Of a stretch of DNA of 64,000 nt, positions 43,951 through 55,166 are shown one piece after another. The stretch is from contig NZ_JAKEUQ010000006.1 of assembly GCF_022397955.1 (NCBI RefSeq), forward strand, positions 33,055-97,054, in the 5' to 3' direction. The notes under the pieces are model-generated. The model was given only the letters and a program-made list of their open reading frames with translations. It did not search any database and had not been told where the DNA came from. The stretch's first letter is position 1. Each line of letters begins with the position of its first letter. The translations under genes were made by a program, and so were the position numbers. The DNA comes from Vibrio sp. Isolate32 (GTDB taxonomy: Bacteria; Pseudomonadota; Gammaproteobacteria; Enterobacterales; Vibrionaceae).

Positions 43951-45075
43951 ATGATCATTGGCGTACCTAAGGAAATCAAAAACCACGAATACCGCGTTGG
44001 TATGACCCCAGCTAGCGTGAGAGAACTAATCTCACACGACCACCAAGTTTTTGTTGAAACCAATGCCGGTACTGGTATCGGTTTTTCAGACGATGATTAC
44101 ATCGCTGTAGGCGCATCCATTCTTCCTACTGCTGCTGACGTTTTCGCGAAAGCAGAGATGATTGTAAAGGTTAAAGAACCTCAAGCTGTCGAGCGAGCTA
44201 TGCTTCGCGAAGGGCAAATATTATTTACTTATTTACACCTTGCACCAGATTTTCCACAAACTGAAGAGCTTATCAAGAGCAAAGCTGTCTGCGTAGCCTA
44301 TGAGACTGTAACAGATAATATGGGTCGCTTGCCACTATTAGCACCAATGTCTGAAGTAGCTGGTCGTATGTCTATTCAAGCAGGTGCACAAACTTTAGAG
44401 AAATCTAACGGTGGTTGTGGTCTTCTTCTAGGCGGCGTTCCAGGTGTTGAACCAGCAAAAGTTGTTGTTGTTGGCGGCGGTGTTGTAGGTGCTAACGCAG
44501 CACGTATGGCTGTTGGCCTTCGCGCTGATGTTACAATCCTTGACCGTAACGTAGATACACTTCGTCGTCTTGATGAAGAATTCCAAGGTCGCGCAAAAGT
44601 GGTTTATTCTACTGAAGACGCTATCGAGAAGCATGTTCTAGAAGCAGACCTAGTGATTGGTGCAGTACTGATCCCTGGTGCAGCAGCGCCTAAACTGGTT
44701 ACAAAAGAGCACATCGCTAAGATGAAACCAGGTTCAGCAGTTGTTGACGTTGCAATCGACCAAGGTGGTTGTTTCGAAACTTCTCACGCGACAACTCACG
44801 CAGAACCAACTTACATCGTTGATGACGTAGTTCACTACTGTGTTGCAAACATGCCTGGTGCTGTTGCTCGTACTTCAACTTACGCACTAAACAATGCAAC
44901 ACTTCCTTACATTGTTAAGCTAGCGAACAAAGGTTACCGCGAAGCACTTCTATCAGACAAAGGCTTCCTAGAAGGTCTTAACGTGATTCACGGTAAAGTG
45001 ACTTGTAAAGAAGTTGCAGAGAGCTTTGACCTAGAATACGTAGATCCAGCTGAAGCTATCGCGATGTTCAACTAA
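43951..45075 (+). CDS. ald: Alanine dehydrogenase
   Basis: The 374-aa NAD-dependent enzyme interconverts alanine with pyruvate and ammonia. Signatures are [20 protein letters not shown] at the start, FTYLHLAPD with the substrate His, and the Rossmann motif [17 protein letters not shown] near residue 172. [13 protein letters not shown] holds the catalytic Asp. GAGGAGT precedes the ATG. Alanine-responsive control by the divergent lrp is likely. Confidence 0.96.
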   Translation: MIIGVPKEIKNHEYRVGMTPASVRELISHDHQVFVETNAGTGIGFSDDDYIAVGASILPTAADVFAKAEMIVKVKEPQAVERAMLREGQILFTYLHLAPDFPQTEELIKSKAVCVAYETVTDNMGRLPLLAPMSEVAGRMSIQAGAQTLEKSNGGCGLLLGGVPGVEPAKVVVVGGGVVGANAARMAVGLRADVTILDRNVDTLRRLDEEFQGRAKVVYSTEDAIEKHVLEADLVIGAVLIPGAAAPKLVTKEHIAKMKPGSAVVDVAIDQGGCFETSHATTHAEPTYIVDDVVHYCVANMPGAVARTSTYALNNATLPYIVKLANKGYREALLSDKGFLEGLNVIHGKVTCKEVAESFDLEYVDPAEAIAMFN

Positions 45076-45138
45076 TGATGTCCTGACTCACTGAGCGTCA
45101 AATTTTCTCGTTGAGGCGCTCAATTGAATCATACATAT

Positions 45139-45176
45139 AAAAAAGCCAGTCCGATTATGTCGAACTGGCTTTTTTG
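45139..45176. terminator. Bidirectional terminator after ald
   Basis: AAAAAAGCCAGT, loop CCGATTATGTCGA, ACTGGCTTTTTTG. Confidence 0.88.
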
Positions 45177-45235
45177 TCTTTGTAACACTCATTTTCGAAA
45201 GCTGTGAGAAGCACACTTTCTAGTAGCCGCACCGT

Positions 45236-46438
45236 TTATCGATCGCTCTTAACACCATGAATCAACAGGTTTCTGGGTGTGACGCTACGTTCACAAAACT
45301 CTTCTATGGTTGCTTTATAGCCTTGTTCTTTTAAGTAAATCGCTCGGTCCAATGCTAGCCATATCTCTAATGGGCGCCTAAAAACCTGCTGAACCAGGCT
45401 TAACTTTTCCATATCCCAGAAAAGTGCTTCGCCTTGCACTAGATAAGAGTCAAAATCGATATTAGAACCAAGAGGCAACTCTTTCACTTTAGAAGCCCAA
45501 CGACAGAACGATTCAAACCCTTCGGCTAGCTCTGATTTTTTGATACTCGGCACAGGAATGTATTCATCCATTCCCATTTCAACCTTAAGTAACTGGCTGA
45601 AGCCTAGGCGATAACTCATCTCCAATTGACGATGACGCTTAACCCTCTCACCACCAGTGACAGTTTCTTGCAGTGGGATTCTCAAATCGCTTTTACTCAG
45701 TGTCAACGCTGAGCTTTTCACGACAGAAGACATCGCTTGATACGCTTCATCTCGAATAAGATGATAACAACAAGGGGAAATAGTGACCGCTGGTAGCCTA
45801 TGTGACACTGACTTTTTAACTAACTCAACATGAAGATCGCCACAAGCATGAAGGGCAACTGCATGTTGGTCTGAGTTAAACACGTTATCAGCACTTTCAG
45901 AAAAAGCATCACCTTGAACAAAGTTCATCTCTAACTTCTGGTCATCAGCAATCTTTTGTCCACTTTCGCACAACGATTGCTGCCATTCAAAACTAGTAAC
46001 TTTTTGATCAGATTGTTGAGATAAGATTCGACCAAGAAAGCCTTTACCAGAACACCACTCGAGCCACTCTTTGCCATAGTGATGCTTTAATACAGCCTCG
46101 CCCATCGCGACAATTTGTTTCAGCTTTCGGCCGGGAATACCATCAGCAGTACCACGTGGGAGGTCTAAACCAAACAAAGCAGTGTTATCGAACTGGATGT
46201 TTTGGGTAGCAGTATCTAATTCAGGTAGGAAGCGAGTCAGTTCTTCGACCAAAAGCTGAGGCTGCTCTTTTAAAGTTTGAATGCTTTCATTATCTAAGCT
46301 TTCTAACCAATCAACGAGTGGACGATTGACCTCTTTCCACGGCTGCTGTTTAGTTTGGCATAGGTGAAAAGGCTCTGAACGCCAGTAAATCTGGTGCTCT
46401 AGCAAAAATGAATCGAGTATTTTAAATCGTGAATGCAT
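45236..46438 (-). CDS. SAM-dependent methyltransferase (Methyltransf_32 type)
   Basis: The 400-aa soluble protein has a central methyltransferase domain with motif I EWCSGKGFLGRILSQ near residue 130, followed by LHACGDLHVELV and the Cys-rich SPCCYHLI near 220. This trio is characteristic of the Methyltransf_32 group, which includes rRNA- or tRNA-type methyltransferases and human GSTCD. The substrate is unknown. The N- and C-terminal helical regions may recognise it. It lies convergent to ald and downstream of cysB with a terminator between. Confidence 0.8.
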   Translation of the reverse strand: MHSRFKILDSFLLEHQIYWRSEPFHLCQTKQQPWKEVNRPLVDWLESLDNESIQTLKEQPQLLVEELTRFLPELDTATQNIQFDNTALFGLDLPRGTADGIPGRKLKQIVAMGEAVLKHHYGKEWLEWCSGKGFLGRILSQQSDQKVTSFEWQQSLCESGQKIADDQKLEMNFVQGDAFSESADNVFNSDQHAVALHACGDLHVELVKKSVSHRLPAVTISPCCYHLIRDEAYQAMSSVVKSSALTLSKSDLRIPLQETVTGGERVKRHRQLEMSYRLGFSQLLKVEMGMDEYIPVPSIKKSELAEGFESFCRWASKVKELPLGSNIDFDSYLVQGEALFWDMEKLSLVQQVFRRPLEIWLALDRAIYLKEQGYKATIEEFCERSVTPRNLLIHGVKSDR

Positions 46439-46533
46439 GCTTCCCCCTATGATGCGTGGATTGTAGGGGTAACAGGCGTAAATGAAAAGGTGCGAGACAA
46501 AGAGAACTTAGAAGTGAAAGTTAAAAAGCTGAT

Positions 46534-46562
46534 AGAAAAACGGCCTGTCACTACAGGCCGAT
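46534..46562 (-). terminator. Terminator of cysB
   Basis: CGGCCTGT, loop AGTG, ACAGGCCGTTTTTC on the minus strand. Confidence 0.82.
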
Positions 46563-46588
46563 TAATAATCTTGTTTTTCGAGATAGAA

Positions 46589-47885
<1,297 letters not shown>

Positions 47886-48650
47886 ATGAATATTGGTTTA
47901 ATAATCGCCTTAGTAGCCGTTCTTTTGGTGTTAGTTTTAGGCTACAACATCATGCTTCAATATAAAGTTAAGGTAGAAACAGCAAAGAAACAGGAAGCTT
48001 CTCGTTATCTAACCATTATTGACGGTACAGAAGAACTAATTGGCAACGCTCATCACATGCCTTTTAGCCAAGATCTTCTTGTGTGCTTAAACAATCGAAT
48101 TCTTGATGCATTAGAAAATATGCATCAACTCGATCCAAAAAATAAGCAGCTAGCCCAACGCATTGAAAGCGTAAAACAACAGATTACTCAGCTCAAAGAG
48201 AACTACAAAGGTGGTGAGAGCACAGTTTTCCGCGTACCAAGTAGTGACAAGCAAGCAATCATGATGCTAAAGCTCGTTAAGCGCCTACGTGATACAGTCC
48301 GTAACGAGCACAATAAGGGTCGCTTCGAGACTCAAGCTTATGTGGTTGAAAACGCTCGCCTAGAGACAATTCAAATTCGAATAAACATTGAGAACGTAAT
48401 CAAGCGTGCCAATGATTCAATTTCGCGAGGCCAACCTGGTACCGCAATCCAGCTACTTCGTAAAGGTATTGACGCATTGGCGACCAAGAATGATGCTTAC
48501 TCGACAAAAGCGAAAGAGAAGCTTCAGCAGATGCTGAATGACCTTGACCAAAAACGCCAAGATAAAAACGCACACGATTTACAACAGATCGAATCAAAAG
48601 AGCGCGAAGACGACATGGACGCGCTATTCGGTCAGAAGAAAAAGTGGTAA
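47886..48650 (+). CDS. Membrane-anchored helical protein of unknown function
   Basis: The 254-aa protein has one N-terminal transmembrane helix (about 3-24). A long, charged, largely helical cytoplasmic domain follows, with heptad-like stretches near 80-115 and 200-245. The tail EREDDMDALFGQKKKW is strongly charged. No catalytic motif is visible. It does not look secreted, because no cleavage site follows the helix. It is probably transcribed alone, with a strong terminator 25 bases after the stop. The topology resembles YhcB- or EnvC-like scaffold proteins only in a general way. Confidence 0.75.
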   Translation: MNIGLIIALVAVLLVLVLGYNIMLQYKVKVETAKKQEASRYLTIIDGTEELIGNAHHMPFSQDLLVCLNNRILDALENMHQLDPKNKQLAQRIESVKQQITQLKENYKGGESTVFRVPSSDKQAIMMLKLVKRLRDTVRNEHNKGRFETQAYVVENARLETIQIRINIENVIKRANDSISRGQPGTAIQLLRKGIDALATKNDAYSTKAKEKLQQMLNDLDQKRQDKNAHDLQQIESKEREDDMDALFGQKKKW

Positions 48651-48675
48651 ATGCTACTTAATTCAAACTATTGAG

Positions 48676-48710
48676 AAGGCCACCTTTAGATATCTAAGGT
48701 GGCCTTTTTT
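48676..48710 (+). terminator. Terminator of the 254-aa gene
   Basis: AAGGCCACCTTAGATATC-type palindrome: AAGGCCACCTT, loop TAGATATCT, AAGGTGGCCTTTTTT. Confidence 0.88.
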
Positions 48711-48795
48711 ATCGCTGACGAATTTCCTTTCTCGATATAGGGAGATCTTATTAGCTGTGATAAACTCCCGCATTATCAACAAACCAGCTCCGACC

Positions 48796-49551
48796 ATGTA
48801 TCAAGAACTACTCGCTCCAATCCACTCTTTTCTAAAAGCTGAAACGCCAGATTCATGGATCAATGAAGCCAAAAAGCCTGAAAACCTACACATTATTTTG
48901 CGCGATCACATGCTGTGTGAACTTAAAGCAGCGCAAAGCGCATTATTCCTTATCCGTAAATACGCGGTAGATAAAGAAAGTGCTAAGCAATTGAATGAAT
49001 GGATACTGCCATACGAGCAATTTGCCTACCGTCGCATTGGTGATTTAGAGTCACTTCGCGGCAAGAGCAATGTATCAAAGCAAATCACAGCGAAAGAAGG
49101 CTGTAACTACGGCGCTGACCTTATCGATAAGATGGTTCTACTGATCAAAGAAGAACTGCACCACTTCTATCAAGTGATGGAATTGATGGAAAAGAAAGGC
49201 GTGATCTATCAGCCAATCGAAGCAGGACGTTACGCTAAAGGCTTGATCAAACAAGTTAAAACTTACGAGCCCGATGCATTGGTTGATAAGCTTATCATCG
49301 GTGCCTTCATTGAAGCGCGCTCTTGTGAACGCTTCGCTAAATTAGCTCCTTTCTTGGAAGAAGACATGGAGAAGTTTTACGTGTCTCTGCTTCGCTCAGA
49401 AGCGCGTCACTACCAAGATTACCTTGAGTTAGCAGAGCAGATCGCAGGCAAAGATATTTCAGAGCGTATTGCACATTTTGCTCAAGTAGAAGCTGACCTG
49501 ATCACTTCAGACGACAGCGACTTTAAATTCCATAGTGGTGCACCGGTTTAA
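48796..49551 (+). CDS. miaE: tRNA 2-methylthio-N6-isopentenyladenosine-37 hydroxylase
   Basis: The 251-aa diiron monooxygenase hydroxylates the isopentenyl group of ms2i6A37 in tRNA. The start MYQELLAPIHSFL matches Salmonella MiaE. The open frame extends far upstream to 48538, but that part overlaps the previous gene and terminator. Carboxylate/His iron ligands lie in DHMLCELKAAQ, KEELHHFYQV, FIEARSCERF and RSEARHYQDYLELA, the ferritin-like four-helix pattern. The ribosome-binding site is weak. Confidence 0.93.
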   Translation: MYQELLAPIHSFLKAETPDSWINEAKKPENLHIILRDHMLCELKAAQSALFLIRKYAVDKESAKQLNEWILPYEQFAYRRIGDLESLRGKSNVSKQITAKEGCNYGADLIDKMVLLIKEELHHFYQVMELMEKKGVIYQPIEAGRYAKGLIKQVKTYEPDALVDKLIIGAFIEARSCERFAKLAPFLEEDMEKFYVSLLRSEARHYQDYLELAEQIAGKDISERIAHFAQVEADLITSDDSDFKFHSGAPV

Positions 49552-49577
49552 ACCGAAAAGTAGATATCACCCGCTCC

Positions 49578-49605
49578 AAAAAAGGCCAGTAATTTGCTGG
49601 CCTTC
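49578..49605. terminator. Bidirectional terminator between miaE and pyrF
   Basis: AAAAAAGGCCAG, loop TAATTTG, CTGGCCTTCTT; convergent genes on either side. Confidence 0.8.
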
Positions 49606-49637
49606 TTAATTTATATCGAGCTAGCTATAAGATAGAG

Positions 49638-50333
49638 TTAAGCTAGTGTGCCATTGATTTTAGCAAGCACAGCTGCTGGGTCTACAGCTTGAGTAATTGG
49701 GCGACCAATAACTAAGTAGTCAGAACCTGACTCAATCGCTTTAGAAGGCGTCATGATGCGCTTCTGGTCACCAACATCGGCACCTACAGGGCGAATACCC
49801 GGCGTCACCAGTTTGAACTCCTGGCCAAGAGCACCTTTCAACAATGAAGCCTCTTGTGCTGAACACACCACACCGTCAAGACCTGAGTTTTTAGTTAAAG
49901 AAGCCAAACGCATTACTTGCTGCTGTGGCTCAAGGTCTAAACCGATGCTAGCCAAGTCCGATTGCTCCATGCTCGTCAGTACTGTTACACCGATCAGTAA
50001 TGGGCGATCTTTACCATAAGGTTCCAAAATTTCGCGTGACGCCGTCATCATGCGCTCGCCACCAGTTGCATGAACGTTCACCATCCATACGCCCAGCTCA
50101 GCAGCTGCACGTACTGCTTTTGAACATGTGTTAGGGATATCGTGGAATTTAAGATCCAAGAATACTGAGAAGCCACGTTTATGTAATTCGCGAACAAATT
50201 CAGGACCAAACAGGGTAAACATCTCTTTACCTACTTTTAGGCGGCAAGATGCTGGATCAATACGGTCAACAAAGGCTAACGCATCCGCTTGGTTGTCATA
50301 ATCCAAAGCTACAATGATTTTTTGGTCGTTCAT
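49638..50333 (-). CDS. pyrF: Orotidine 5'-phosphate decarboxylase
   Basis: The 231-aa TIM barrel makes UMP. The first active-site Asp is in [15 protein letters not shown], and the catalytic tetrad Lys-Asp-Lys-Asp pattern is seen in [21 protein letters not shown] and [11 protein letters not shown] bind the phosphate. It lies after lapB with a weak terminator between. Confidence 0.97.
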   Translation of the reverse strand: MNDQKIIVALDYDNQADALAFVDRIDPASCRLKVGKEMFTLFGPEFVRELHKRGFSVFLDLKFHDIPNTCSKAVRAAAELGVWMVNVHATGGERMMTASREILEPYGKDRPLLIGVTVLTSMEQSDLASIGLDLEPQQQVMRLASLTKNSGLDGVVCSAQEASLLKGALGQEFKLVTPGIRPVGADVGDQKRIMTPSKAIESGSDYLVIGRPITQAVDPAAVLAKINGTLA

Positions 50334-50402
50334 TTGATCTCCTAACGCAGTTAACTTTCTTAAAAAATATTTCCCACCTATGCAGGTGATATATAACAGT
50401 CA

Positions 50403-50426
50403 TAAAAATGCAGCCCGAAAGCTGCA
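50403..50426 (-). terminator. Weak terminator after lapB
   Basis: GCAGC, loop TTTCGG, GCTGCATTTTTATG on the minus strand; short stem. Confidence 0.55.
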
Positions 50427-50457
50427 ATTAATAATTTGGTCTTAAATGACCACAAAT

Positions 50458-51636
50458 CTATTCACCATCTAGGCCACGAATAGGCTTGATCGTCCCCCAA
50501 CCTTTACATGAAGGGCAGTGCCAATACATTGAGTGTGTTGAGAAGCCACACTGACGACAACGGTAATGAGGCTTAACCTTAATCTGCTCACCAACCATAG
50601 ATTGAAGCGTCGTTAAGCTTTCTTTTGCTCGGCCTTCTTCTGCTTCTGCTAGGTGGTAATCAATCAATCGATAGAAACCTTTCATGGTTGGGTTTTTCAC
50701 GAGTTGCTTAGTCAGTAACTCTTGAGCAGAACCAATATCTTCATGATGAGCGACTAACTGAGCCAGCATCAATTCAGCCGACACACCAGCTTTCTTCTGG
50801 ATACAAGCTTTAAGGAATTCGACCAGCTGAGCTTCGTGCCCAAGTTTGTGATAGCACTCAGAAAGGGTCGGTAACACCTCACTGATAAAATCAATATCTT
50901 GCTCAAGAACAGCCTCAAGACAATCAATCGTCTTTTGGTAATCTTCATTCGCTAAATGGAATTTACCCAAAGCGATGCTGGCACGCACACACTTAGGGTC
51001 CTCAGATAACGCTTTCTTAAAATGCGCTAATGCTTTAGAGCGATTACCATCGGCTTGTTCTTGCATCGCAAGTTCACACCAAAAATGCGCAACCGTAGCA
51101 CGCATCTTCATTTTCTTCTTACCCAGCTTTACTAGGATATTTCCGTAATGTATTGCTTTGTTCCACTCTCGAGTTTGCTGATAAATCGCAACTAACTGCT
51201 GCAGAGCAGCTTCTTTGTGATCAGGTTCATCAACCAGCTGTTCAAAGATTTTTTCAGCACGATCAAGAAAGCCAGAGACCATATAGTCTTTCGCTAACTG
51301 TTGCAGTGCGAGGTTTTTCTGGTCGAGAGTAAGCCCTGAACGGGAGATGAGGTTTTGGTGAATGCGAATAGCACGGTCGACTTCGCCTCTTGAACGGAAC
51401 AGATTGCCCAAGGCCAAGTGAGTATCTATGGTTTCATTGTCTACTTGAAGCAGCTCTATGAAGTGATCAACCGCTTTGTCAGATTGGTCTGACAGTAATA
51501 GGTTCAAACCCGTCACGTATTGACGGGAGATCTGGTGTGATTGCTTTTGTTTTTCTTGCTGAGCATTACGATTACCCATATACCAACCATAAGCGGCTGC
51601 AATCGGCAAAAGTAAGAACAGTAACTCTAACATCAA
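50458..51636 (-). CDS. lapB: LPS assembly protein B
   Basis: The 392-aa protein has one N-terminal membrane anchor (about 2-18) and then TPR repeats (about 45-340). A C-terminal rubredoxin-like metal site follows, with CRQCG and HCPSCKGWG (about 358-380). LapB works with FtsH to control LpxC turnover and so tunes lipopolysaccharide synthesis. It lies nine bases after lapA, the usual pair. Confidence 0.95.
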   Translation of the reverse strand: MMLELLFLLLPIAAAYGWYMGNRNAQQEKQKQSHQISRQYVTGLNLLLSDQSDKAVDHFIELLQVDNETIDTHLALGNLFRSRGEVDRAIRIHQNLISRSGLTLDQKNLALQQLAKDYMVSGFLDRAEKIFEQLVDEPDHKEAALQQLVAIYQQTREWNKAIHYGNILVKLGKKKMKMRATVAHFWCELAMQEQADGNRSKALAHFKKALSEDPKCVRASIALGKFHLANEDYQKTIDCLEAVLEQDIDFISEVLPTLSECYHKLGHEAQLVEFLKACIQKKAGVSAELMLAQLVAHHEDIGSAQELLTKQLVKNPTMKGFYRLIDYHLAEAEEGRAKESLTTLQSMVGEQIKVKPHYRCRQCGFSTHSMYWHCPSCKGWGTIKPIRGLDGE

Positions 51637-51645
51637 ATATAGCCT

Positions 51646-51918
51646 TTAAGCTTTAGTATCAGCAGCGACCTGCTTTAATTGCTTATTGAGTTGCTTCTTC
51701 AAGCGATGAATTTTCAGCTGAGATCGCATGTGCATGTTACCAAAGACTAACCAAGCAAGAGCAAAGCCAGAAATGAAGACAATACCTAATAGGCTGGAGA
51801 GGTGGAAATCACCTTGTGCTAGCAGGTAATTAAAATTCACGATAGTTTGGTTTTGAGAGCCTAAAGCCAGTGCAATTAGGAAAAGTGCGATAACGGCGAC
51901 TATTTTTATAATTTTCAT
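51646..51918 (-). CDS. lapA: LPS assembly protein A
   Basis: The 90-aa DUF1049 membrane protein has two transmembrane helices (about 3-20 and 42-63) and a basic cytoplasmic C-terminal helix. NQTIVNFNYLLAQGDFHLSSLLGIVFISGF is family-typical. It is co-transcribed with lapB. Confidence 0.93.
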   Translation of the reverse strand: MKIIKIVAVIALFLIALALGSQNQTIVNFNYLLAQGDFHLSSLLGIVFISGFALAWLVFGNMHMRSQLKIHRLKKQLNKQLKQVAADTKA

Positions 51919-51994
51919 AGTTCATCACTCATTGGTTGGTTAGCTGTACGATTATGCAGGAAAATTACTAATCAGACCACCATATTATGGTCAT

Positions 51995-52029
51995 AAAAAA
52001 GCGGCATACATTATAGTACGCCGCTTTTC
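51995..52029 (-). terminator. Terminator of ihfB
   Basis: AAAAGCGGCGTAC, loop TATAAT, GTATGCCGCTTTTTT, with one wobble in the stem. Confidence 0.8.
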
Positions 52030-52047
52030 ATAATTCCGATAAGTAGA

Positions 52048-52332
52048 CTACATTCCTGTGTTTACTCGTTCACGTAGCTCTTTGCCTGGTTTGAAGTGAG
52101 GAACGTATTTACCTTCTAACTCTACCTTGTCACCAGTCTTTGGGTTACGTCCAACACGAGGCTCACGATAATGCAGAGAAAAGCTGCCAAAACCGCGAAT
52201 TTCGATTCGATCACCACTTTCTAGTGTTGAAGCCATATGCTCTAAAATATCTTTTACAGCGTCTTCAATTTCTTTTGCAGAAAGATGCGTTTGCTCAGCG
52301 CACAGTCTTTCAATCAATTCAGACTTAGTCAT
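52048..52332 (-). CDS. ihfB: Integration host factor subunit beta
   Basis: The 94-aa DNA-bending subunit has the HU/IHF fold: [30 protein letters not shown] helices, [25 protein letters not shown] arms and [14 protein letters not shown]. The Pro in RNPKTG intercalates DNA. Its partner IhfA is not in the window. It follows rpsA, as in most gammaproteobacteria. Confidence 0.97.
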   Translation of the reverse strand: MTKSELIERLCAEQTHLSAKEIEDAVKDILEHMASTLESGDRIEIRGFGSFSLHYREPRVGRNPKTGDKVELEGKYVPHFKPGKELRERVNTGM

Positions 52333-52386
52333 AGTTACCCTCGTTTGTTTTCTTTTTAGAAATTATAGACCTATCGGAAAAATAAG

Positions 52387-52415
52387 CAAAAAAAAAGGAA
52401 CCTTACGGCTCCTTT
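52387..52415 (-). terminator. Terminator of rpsA
   Basis: AAGGAGCC, loop GTAA, GGTTCCTT followed by a nine-base U-run; one G-U pair. Confidence 0.85.
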
Positions 52416-52453
52416 CTTGGCTATATAGCTATAATTCTCTTAACGAGAAGCTA

Positions 52454-54124
52454 TTATTCGCCTTTAGCAGCTTTGAATGCGTCTGCCATTGCGTTACCGA
52501 ACGCGCCTTCTTCAGACTTGTTCAGTGAAGCCATTGCTTCTTGCTCATCAGCTTCATCTTTAGCTTTGATAGATAGGTTGATTACGCGGTTCTTGCGGTC
52601 TACACCTGTGAACTTCGCTTCAACGCTGTCGCCAACGCTTAGGATTAGAGATGCATCTTCGATACGGTCGCGAGAAACTTCAGAAGCGCGGATGTAACCT
52701 TCAACGCCTTCGATTAGCTCGATAGTAGCGCCTTTCGCGTCAACTGCAGTAACAGTACCGTTTACAAGAACACCTTTCTTGTTGTCAGCAACGTATGCGT
52801 TGAACGGGTCGTTTTCCATTTGCTTAACGCCAAGAGAAATACGCTCACGCTCTGCATCTACTGCGAGAACAACAGCAGAGATTTCGTCGCCTTTCTTGTA
52901 TTCACGTACAGCTTCTTCGCCTGCAGCGTTCCAAGAAATGTCAGATAGGTGTACTAGACCGTCGATACCGCCTTCTAGACCGATGAAGATACCAAAGTCA
53001 GTGATAGACTTGATCTTACCAGTAACTTTGTCGCCCTTAGCTTGCATTTCTGCAAATGACTGCCATGGGTTAGCTTTACACTGTTTCAGACCTAGAGAGA
53101 TACGACGACGTTCTTCGTCGATATCAAGAACCATAACCTCAACTTCGTCGCCAACATTAACAACTTTAGAAGGGTGGATGTTCTTGTTAGTCCAATCCAT
53201 TTCAGAAACGTGTACTAGACCTTCAACGCCTTCTTCGATTTCAACGAAGCAGCCGTAGTCAGTTAGGTTAGTAACACGACCAGAAAGCTTGTGACCTTCT
53301 GGGTAACGCTTAGCGATTGCTACCCATGGATCTTCGCCTAGTTGCTTAAGACCTAGTGAAACACGAGTGCGCTCACGATCGAACTTAAGAACTTTAACTA
53401 GGATTTCGTCACCAACGTTAACGATCTCTGATGGGTGCTTAACGCGCTTCCAAGCCATATCTGTGATATGTAGAAGACCGTCAACACCGCCAAGGTCAAC
53501 GAATGCACCGTAGTCAGTAAGGTTCTTAACGATACCTTTAACTTCAGTACCTTCTTGTAGAGTCTCAAGAAGTTCATCACGCTCAACACTGTTTTCAGAT
53601 TCGATAACAGCACGACGAGAAACAACAACGTTGTTACGCTTCTGGTCTAGCTTGATTACTTTGAACTCTAGCTCTTTGTTTTCTAGGTGAGCAGTGTCAC
53701 GGATAGGACGTACGTCTACTAGAGAACCTGGAAGGAAAGCACGGATACCGTTTAGTTCAACAGTGAAACCGCCTTTAACTTTACCGTTGATGATACCAAC
53801 AACAGTTTCAGCTTCTTCGCAAGCTTTCTCAAGAACGATCCAAGCTTCGTGACGCTTAGCTTTCTCACGAGAAAGTTGAGTCTCACCGAAACCATCTTCA
53901 ACAGCGTCTAGAGCTACGTCTACTTCAGCGCCAACTTCAACTTCAAGTTCGCCTGCAGCGTTCTTGAACTGTTCAGCAGGGATAGCAGATTCAGACTTAA
54001 GACCAGCGTCAACAAGAACGAAACCGTTCTCGATAGCTACTACAGTACCTTTAACGATGCTGCCTTGTTGGAATTCTGTTTCGTTTAGAAACTCTTCAAA
54101 GAGTTGAGCAAAAGATTCAGTCAT
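52454..54124 (-). CDS. rpsA: 30S ribosomal protein S1
   Basis: The 556-aa protein has six S1 OB-fold repeats. The first two bind the ribosome; the later ones, each with a VxDYGxFV- or TDFGIFI-type core, bind mRNA. Repeats start near residues 21, 105, 191, 276, 363 and 450. The repeated domains produce internal DNA similarity but not a repeat array. Autogenous control through its leader is established in E. coli. Confidence 0.98.
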   Translation of the reverse strand: MTESFAQLFEEFLNETEFQQGSIVKGTVVAIENGFVLVDAGLKSESAIPAEQFKNAAGELEVEVGAEVDVALDAVEDGFGETQLSREKAKRHEAWIVLEKACEEAETVVGIINGKVKGGFTVELNGIRAFLPGSLVDVRPIRDTAHLENKELEFKVIKLDQKRNNVVVSRRAVIESENSVERDELLETLQEGTEVKGIVKNLTDYGAFVDLGGVDGLLHITDMAWKRVKHPSEIVNVGDEILVKVLKFDRERTRVSLGLKQLGEDPWVAIAKRYPEGHKLSGRVTNLTDYGCFVEIEEGVEGLVHVSEMDWTNKNIHPSKVVNVGDEVEVMVLDIDEERRRISLGLKQCKANPWQSFAEMQAKGDKVTGKIKSITDFGIFIGLEGGIDGLVHLSDISWNAAGEEAVREYKKGDEISAVVLAVDAERERISLGVKQMENDPFNAYVADNKKGVLVNGTVTAVDAKGATIELIEGVEGYIRASEVSRDRIEDASLILSVGDSVEAKFTGVDRKNRVINLSIKAKDEADEQEAMASLNKSEEGAFGNAMADAFKAAKGE

Positions 54125-54230
54125 TATTTAATCTTCAATAATTAAACGTCCATGGGTATCCTACCGCATGGGGTTGATAAATTCGCCGGTCATCATCCTT
54201 GCGACCAACGTTCTTGCCAGCCGGGCAGAA
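54125..54230 (-). promoter_or_regulatory. rpsA leader region
   Basis: The 106 bases between cmk and rpsA lack a clear Shine-Dalgarno sequence before the ATG (…GATTAAATAATG). They contain several GC-rich self-complementary pieces such as GGTC…GACC. That is the pattern of the structured, SD-poor rpsA leader on which S1 autoregulation acts in gammaproteobacteria. The fold was not computed. Confidence 0.45.
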
Positions 54231-54911
54231 TTACCCAGCTAGTTTCGATTCAATATAGTGTAGTGCTTTTTCTACTACCTGCTCAATATTCATTGAGGTG
54301 GAATCAAGCACGAGAGCATCCTCTGCAGGGCGAAGTGGTGCCACTGGGCGATTACGATCTCGGTCGTCTCGCTCTTGGATCTCGCTCAAAAGGTCGTCAA
54401 ATTTAACATCTAACCCCTTCTGTTGCAACTGTTTAAGGCGGCGAGTCGCACGCTCTTCTGCACTTGCATCTAAAAATATTTTTGCTTCTGCTTCAGGGAA
54501 GACAACGGTTCCCATATCGCGACCATCAGCCACTAAACCTGGCGCTGCGCTAAATGCGCGCTGACGACGAAGTAGTGCTTCACGTACGCGAGGTAATGCA
54601 GCAACTTTTGAAGCCGCCATGCCGGTCTCTTCTTTACGAAGTTCACCCGACACATCTTCACCTTCTAGGATAACCTTCACAAGGTCGCCTTCAGCAATAA
54701 ACTGAACGTCTAAGTGAGTTGCAAGAGGAACTAAAGCGTCTTCCGATTCAGTATCTACACCGTGATGAATTGCTGCTAAAGCCAATACGCGATAGATCGC
54801 ACCTGAATCTAGAAGATGAAAGCCTAGCTTATCTGCTAGTAACATACACAGGGTACCTTTACCTGCACCACTTGGTCCATCAACCGTAATCACTGGGCTT
54901 TGAGAAGGCAT
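54231..54911 (-). CDS. cmk: Cytidylate kinase
   Basis: The 226-aa kinase phosphorylates CMP and dCMP. The P-loop GPSGAGKGT starts near residue 12, the CMP-binding [15 protein letters not shown] lies near 34, and [13 protein letters not shown] near 129. [25 protein letters not shown] closes the lid region. cmk-rpsA-ihfB is a conserved order. Confidence 0.97.
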   Translation of the reverse strand: MPSQSPVITVDGPSGAGKGTLCMLLADKLGFHLLDSGAIYRVLALAAIHHGVDTESEDALVPLATHLDVQFIAEGDLVKVILEGEDVSGELRKEETGMAASKVAALPRVREALLRRQRAFSAAPGLVADGRDMGTVVFPEAEAKIFLDASAEERATRRLKQLQQKGLDVKFDDLLSEIQERDDRDRNRPVAPLRPAEDALVLDSTSMNIEQVVEKALHYIESKLAG

Positions 54912-55114
54912 CTTTTACTCCACGTTTAGTCGTAAGTTTTATTCTGTACTAGCGAGTCGCCACCACTTTATAGGCGGCATATTATAGATAAAAATTAGAA
55001 GTCGAGCGAGGTAAATCTCAGATAATTCCAAGATGATAATGCATTCGACAATGCAACTGGCCTAATATCAATCACCTGATACTAATATGGCTTTCTACTG
55101 GCAGTAAATCGGCA

Positions 55115-55141
55115 CAAAAAAGCCTCGAACAAGCGAGGCTA
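55115..55141 (-). terminator. Terminator of kdsB
   Basis: AGCCTCG, loop CTTGTT, CGAGGCTTTTTTG on the minus strand. The rest of 54912-55114 holds no gene. Confidence 0.82.
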
Positions 55142-55166
55142 AGTATATTTATTGCTTCAAACGAGC

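Noticed and set aside
48538..48795. N-terminal extension of the miaE frame
   Set aside because: It overlaps the end of the previous gene and its terminator, and MiaE proteins begin at the ATG at 48796.
52779..53258. 159-codon open frame antisense to rpsA
   Set aside because: It is Ser/Thr/Arg-rich low-complexity translation typical of the complement of highly biased codons; no start signal.
52454..54124. Possible tandem-repeat or CRISPR-like structure
   Set aside because: The repeated segments are the six S1 domains of rpsA; they are coding and diverged. No CRISPR array is visible in the window.
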